A stretch of 64,000 bases of DNA from Methanobrevibacter sp. (GTDB lineage: Archaea > Methanobacteriota > Methanobacteria > Methanobacteriales > Methanobacteriaceae): contig NZ_JAFUHT010000006.1 in the NCBI RefSeq assembly GCF_017468685.1, forward strand, positions 1 through 64,000, in the 5' to 3' direction. Positions 62,242 to 64,000 of the stretch are shown one piece after another. Both the position numbers and the translations under genes were made by a program. The notes beneath the pieces were generated by a model. It made no database searches. It saw only the letters and a program-made list of their open reading frames with translations, and was not told the origin of the DNA. Within the stretch, counting starts at the first letter, position 1. Every line of letters starts with the position of its first letter.

Positions 62242-64000
62242 TTATTCTAAACGCTTACGAGCAGCATCAAGAATAATTTTTTGTTCAGCACGAGCTACAG
62301 TTTTTCTAACTTCAGCTACAGCATCAGCATTTGATGAAACACTGGTGATTCCGAATCCAACAAGTTTTTCAACAATGTGTGGAACACTACCAGCTTGACC
62401 GCAAATACTACATTTCACACCTGCTGCAACACATTTTTTGATTGTTCTTTCAATTAATTTCATTACTGCAGGGTGTTCTTCAGTGTAGTGTTTTGCTACA
62501 AATTCGTTGTTTCTGTCAACTGCTAAAGTATATTGAGTCAAGTCATTGGTTCCTAAACTTACAAAGTCGATACCAATGTCAATGTATTCATCAATCATTA
62601 TTGCAGCTGCCGGAATTTCAACCATCATTCCAAAGTCAACATCTTTGTGAGGTTCTAAACCTACTTCTGAACATAATGCTTTAGCTTGAACGAGTTCAGC
62701 AGGACTTTGTGATAATGGAATCATGATTCCAATGTTTGTGTAGCCTTTTTCGTGTAACTTTTTAATAGCTTTGAATTCACATTTGAGGATTTCAGGTTGG
62801 TCTAATTCTCTTCTGATTCCTCTCCAACCGAGCATTGGATTGTGTTCTCTAGGTTCGTTTTCTCCACCTTCTAATGTGATGAATTCATCAGTTGGTGCAT
62901 CCAAAGTTCTGTACCATACTGGTTTTGGATAGAATGCATCAGCTACAATTTGAACATTATCAGCAATAGTGTCGATTAATTCATCTTCCCTACCGTCAGC
63001 AATGAATTTACCTGGGTGAATACCAGCAGTCAACATTAAGTGTTCTGTTCTTAATAATCCAACACCATCTGCACCGGTTGCTGCTGCTCTTTCAGCTGCT
63101 TCAGGCATACTTACATTAGCTTTAACTTCAGTTACGGTTAAAATTGGTGCTGCTTCCGCAGTAGCTGCTACAACAACTTCTTCTGATTTAGCATCGGAAA
63201 TTCCTGCAAATACCAATCCTTTTTTACCGTCTAATGTGACACCATCATTTTCTTTTAAAACAGAAGTAGCATCCCCAGTTCCTACAACACAAGGAATACC
63301 TAATTCACGGGAGATAATTGAAGCGTGACATGTTACTCCACCCTCATCAGTTACAATACCACTAGCTCTTCTCATAGCTGGAACCATATCTGGTGTGGTC
63401 ATTGTTGTAACCATAACATCGCCGTCTTCAACTTTATCCAATTCATCAATATCCAAGATAATTTTGACTTCACCGGATGCCATTCCCGGACTTGCTCCTA
63501 GACCTCTTACTAATACATCACCTAAATCAGAAGTATCATCAGCTGCATCATCTGCTACAGCATCTCCCAATGTTGTGATTGGTCTTGCCTGTAATAAGAA
63601 TAAATTATCTCTTTCAAATGCCCATTCAGTGTCCATTGGTTCGCCGTAGTGAGCTTGAACTCTTTTACCCATTTCAGTCAATTCAACGAGTTCTTCATCA
63701 GACAATACTCTTTCTTTTCTTAACTCATCAGGAACTTCAACTTTTACACTGGTACCGGTTTCATCATTAGTGTACATAACTTTTTTATCACTGATTGTTA
63801 CATTAATGATTTCATTGTTCTTTTTATCAACTTGATAGTTATCTGGAGTTACATCACCAGACACTACTGATTCACCAAGTCCCCAGGATCCTTCAATCAA
63901 TGCAATTTCTTCACCTGTGGATGGATTTACAGTAAACATTACTCCTGCTTTATCAGCAATGGCCATTTTTTGAACTACAACAGCAATGTATACTTTAGAG
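62242..64000 (-). CDS. ppsA: Phosphoenolpyruvate synthase (C-terminal part)
   Basis: The gene runs off the window edge; about 585 aa of roughly 750 are visible and there is no start codon for the full protein. The frame stays open to 64000 with [31 protein letters not shown], the ATP-grasp end. The phosphohistidine domain carries [23 protein letters not shown]. The PEP-binding barrel has [30 protein letters not shown] and [17 protein letters not shown] with CSICGQAGS near the C-terminus. It converts pyruvate, ATP and water to PEP for gluconeogenesis. Confidence 0.95.
   Translation of the reverse strand, partial: SKVYIAVVVQKMAIADKAGVMFTVNPSTGEEIALIEGSWGLGESVVSGDVTPDNYQVDKKNNEIINVTISDKKVMYTNDETGTSVKVEVPDELRKERVLSDEELVELTEMGKRVQAHYGEPMDTEWAFERDNLFLLQARPITTLGDAVADDAADDTSDLGDVLVRGLGASPGMASGEVKIILDIDELDKVEDGDVMVTTMTTPDMVPAMRRASGIVTDEGGVTCHASIISRELGIPCVVGTGDATSVLKENDGVTLDGKKGLVFAGISDAKSEEVVVAATAEAAPILTVTEVKANVSMPEAAERAAATGADGVGLLRTEHLMLTAGIHPGKFIADGREDELIDTIADNVQIVADAFYPKPVWYRTLDAPTDEFITLEGGENEPREHNPMLGWRGIRRELDQPEILKCEFKAIKKLHEKGYTNIGIMIPLSQSPAELVQAKALCSEVGLEPHKDVDFGMMVEIPAAAIMIDEYIDIGIDFVSLGTNDLTQYTLAVDRNNEFVAKHYTEEHPAVMKLIERTIKKCVAAGVKCSICGQAGSVPHIVEKLVGFGITSVSSNADAVAEVRKTVARAEQKIILDAARKRLE

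Noticed and set aside
1-64000. CRISPR array, rRNA or tRNA genes
   Set aside because: No regularly spaced direct repeats with unique spacers and no rRNA or tRNA signatures were found on either strand.

Overview
The window is about 64 kb of low-GC euryarchaeal DNA and almost certainly comes from a methanogen of the order Methanobacteriales. A gut-type Methanobrevibacter or a close relative fits best. The evidence is a set of methanogen-only genes: MCR component A2 (atwA), a methanogenesis marker 9-like protein, cofD/cofE and GTP cyclohydrolase III for F420, MptD for methanopterin and MfnA for methanofuran. Archaeal aIF1A, topoisomerase VI, IMP cyclohydrolase PurO and a UbiA-type ether-lipid prenyltransferase agree, as do an MreB-like protein and very large secreted adhesin-like proteins, both typical of pseudomurein-walled methanogens. 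Promoters look archaeal (TATA boxes about 25 bp upstream of predicted starts). Ribosome binding sites are strong (GGAGG, GGTGA), and TTG starts are used several times. I found no rRNA, tRNA or CRISPR array.

Region by region. 1-8.4 kb is an accessory island. It holds a DUF3800 gene followed on the same strand by a compact branched RNA-like fold, a tyrosine recombinase, two adhesin-like proteins (1008 and 687 aa) and a VapBC-type toxin-antitoxin pair with an operator-like palindrome. 8.6-12.7 kb is metabolic: an old-yellow-enzyme relative, PycB and inositol-phosphate synthase. 12.8-26.5 kb is a cell-surface glycan region: LicD, glycosyltransferases, a GT39-like membrane transferase, DGGGP synthase, a NERD protein, an acyltransferase, a flippase, a GT-B-like transferase, NeuB and a NeuA-PseG fusion. 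26.6-31.7 kb has hypD, a phosphoglycolate phosphatase, a PmbA/TldD protein, small genes and moeA. 31.8-37.8 kb is the information cluster aIF1A-rio1-KH, then top6B-top6A, with a small-gene insert containing a frame-broken JAB-like gene. 37.8-40.3 kb is a copper module (csoR, copA, copZ) with two matching operators. 40.4-50 kb has GAPDH, endonuclease IV, a winged-helix regulator facing an AAA ATPase, tetrapyrrole genes (hemA, sirohydrochlorin synthesis, marker 9), a DUF2798 tandem, a YgjP-like protease and atwA. 50-57.6 kb is one long minus-strand run: a Dus-like protein, arfA, cofD, cofE, purO, exbD, exbB, rnhB, an mreB-like gene and an unknown. 57.9-64 kb has a CDP-alcohol transferase, a DUF515/CpaB-like protein, a class E sortase, mptD, mfnA and the C-terminal part of PEP synthase, cut by the window edge.

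The most notable finding is a probable site-specific inversion switch. Two 29-bp sites (5177-5205 and 7491-7519), each with 11-bp palindromic arms around a 7-bp asymmetric spacer, lie just upstream of the two adhesin genes. Their spacers are identical but in opposite orientation, which is the geometry needed for a tyrosine recombinase to invert the 2.3-kb segment carrying the second adhesin. Such a recombinase is encoded 3 kb away. This would be a phase-variation system for surface proteins. No inversion can be demonstrated from one sequence, so this remains an inference. The second notable item is the folded RNA candidate next to DUF3800.
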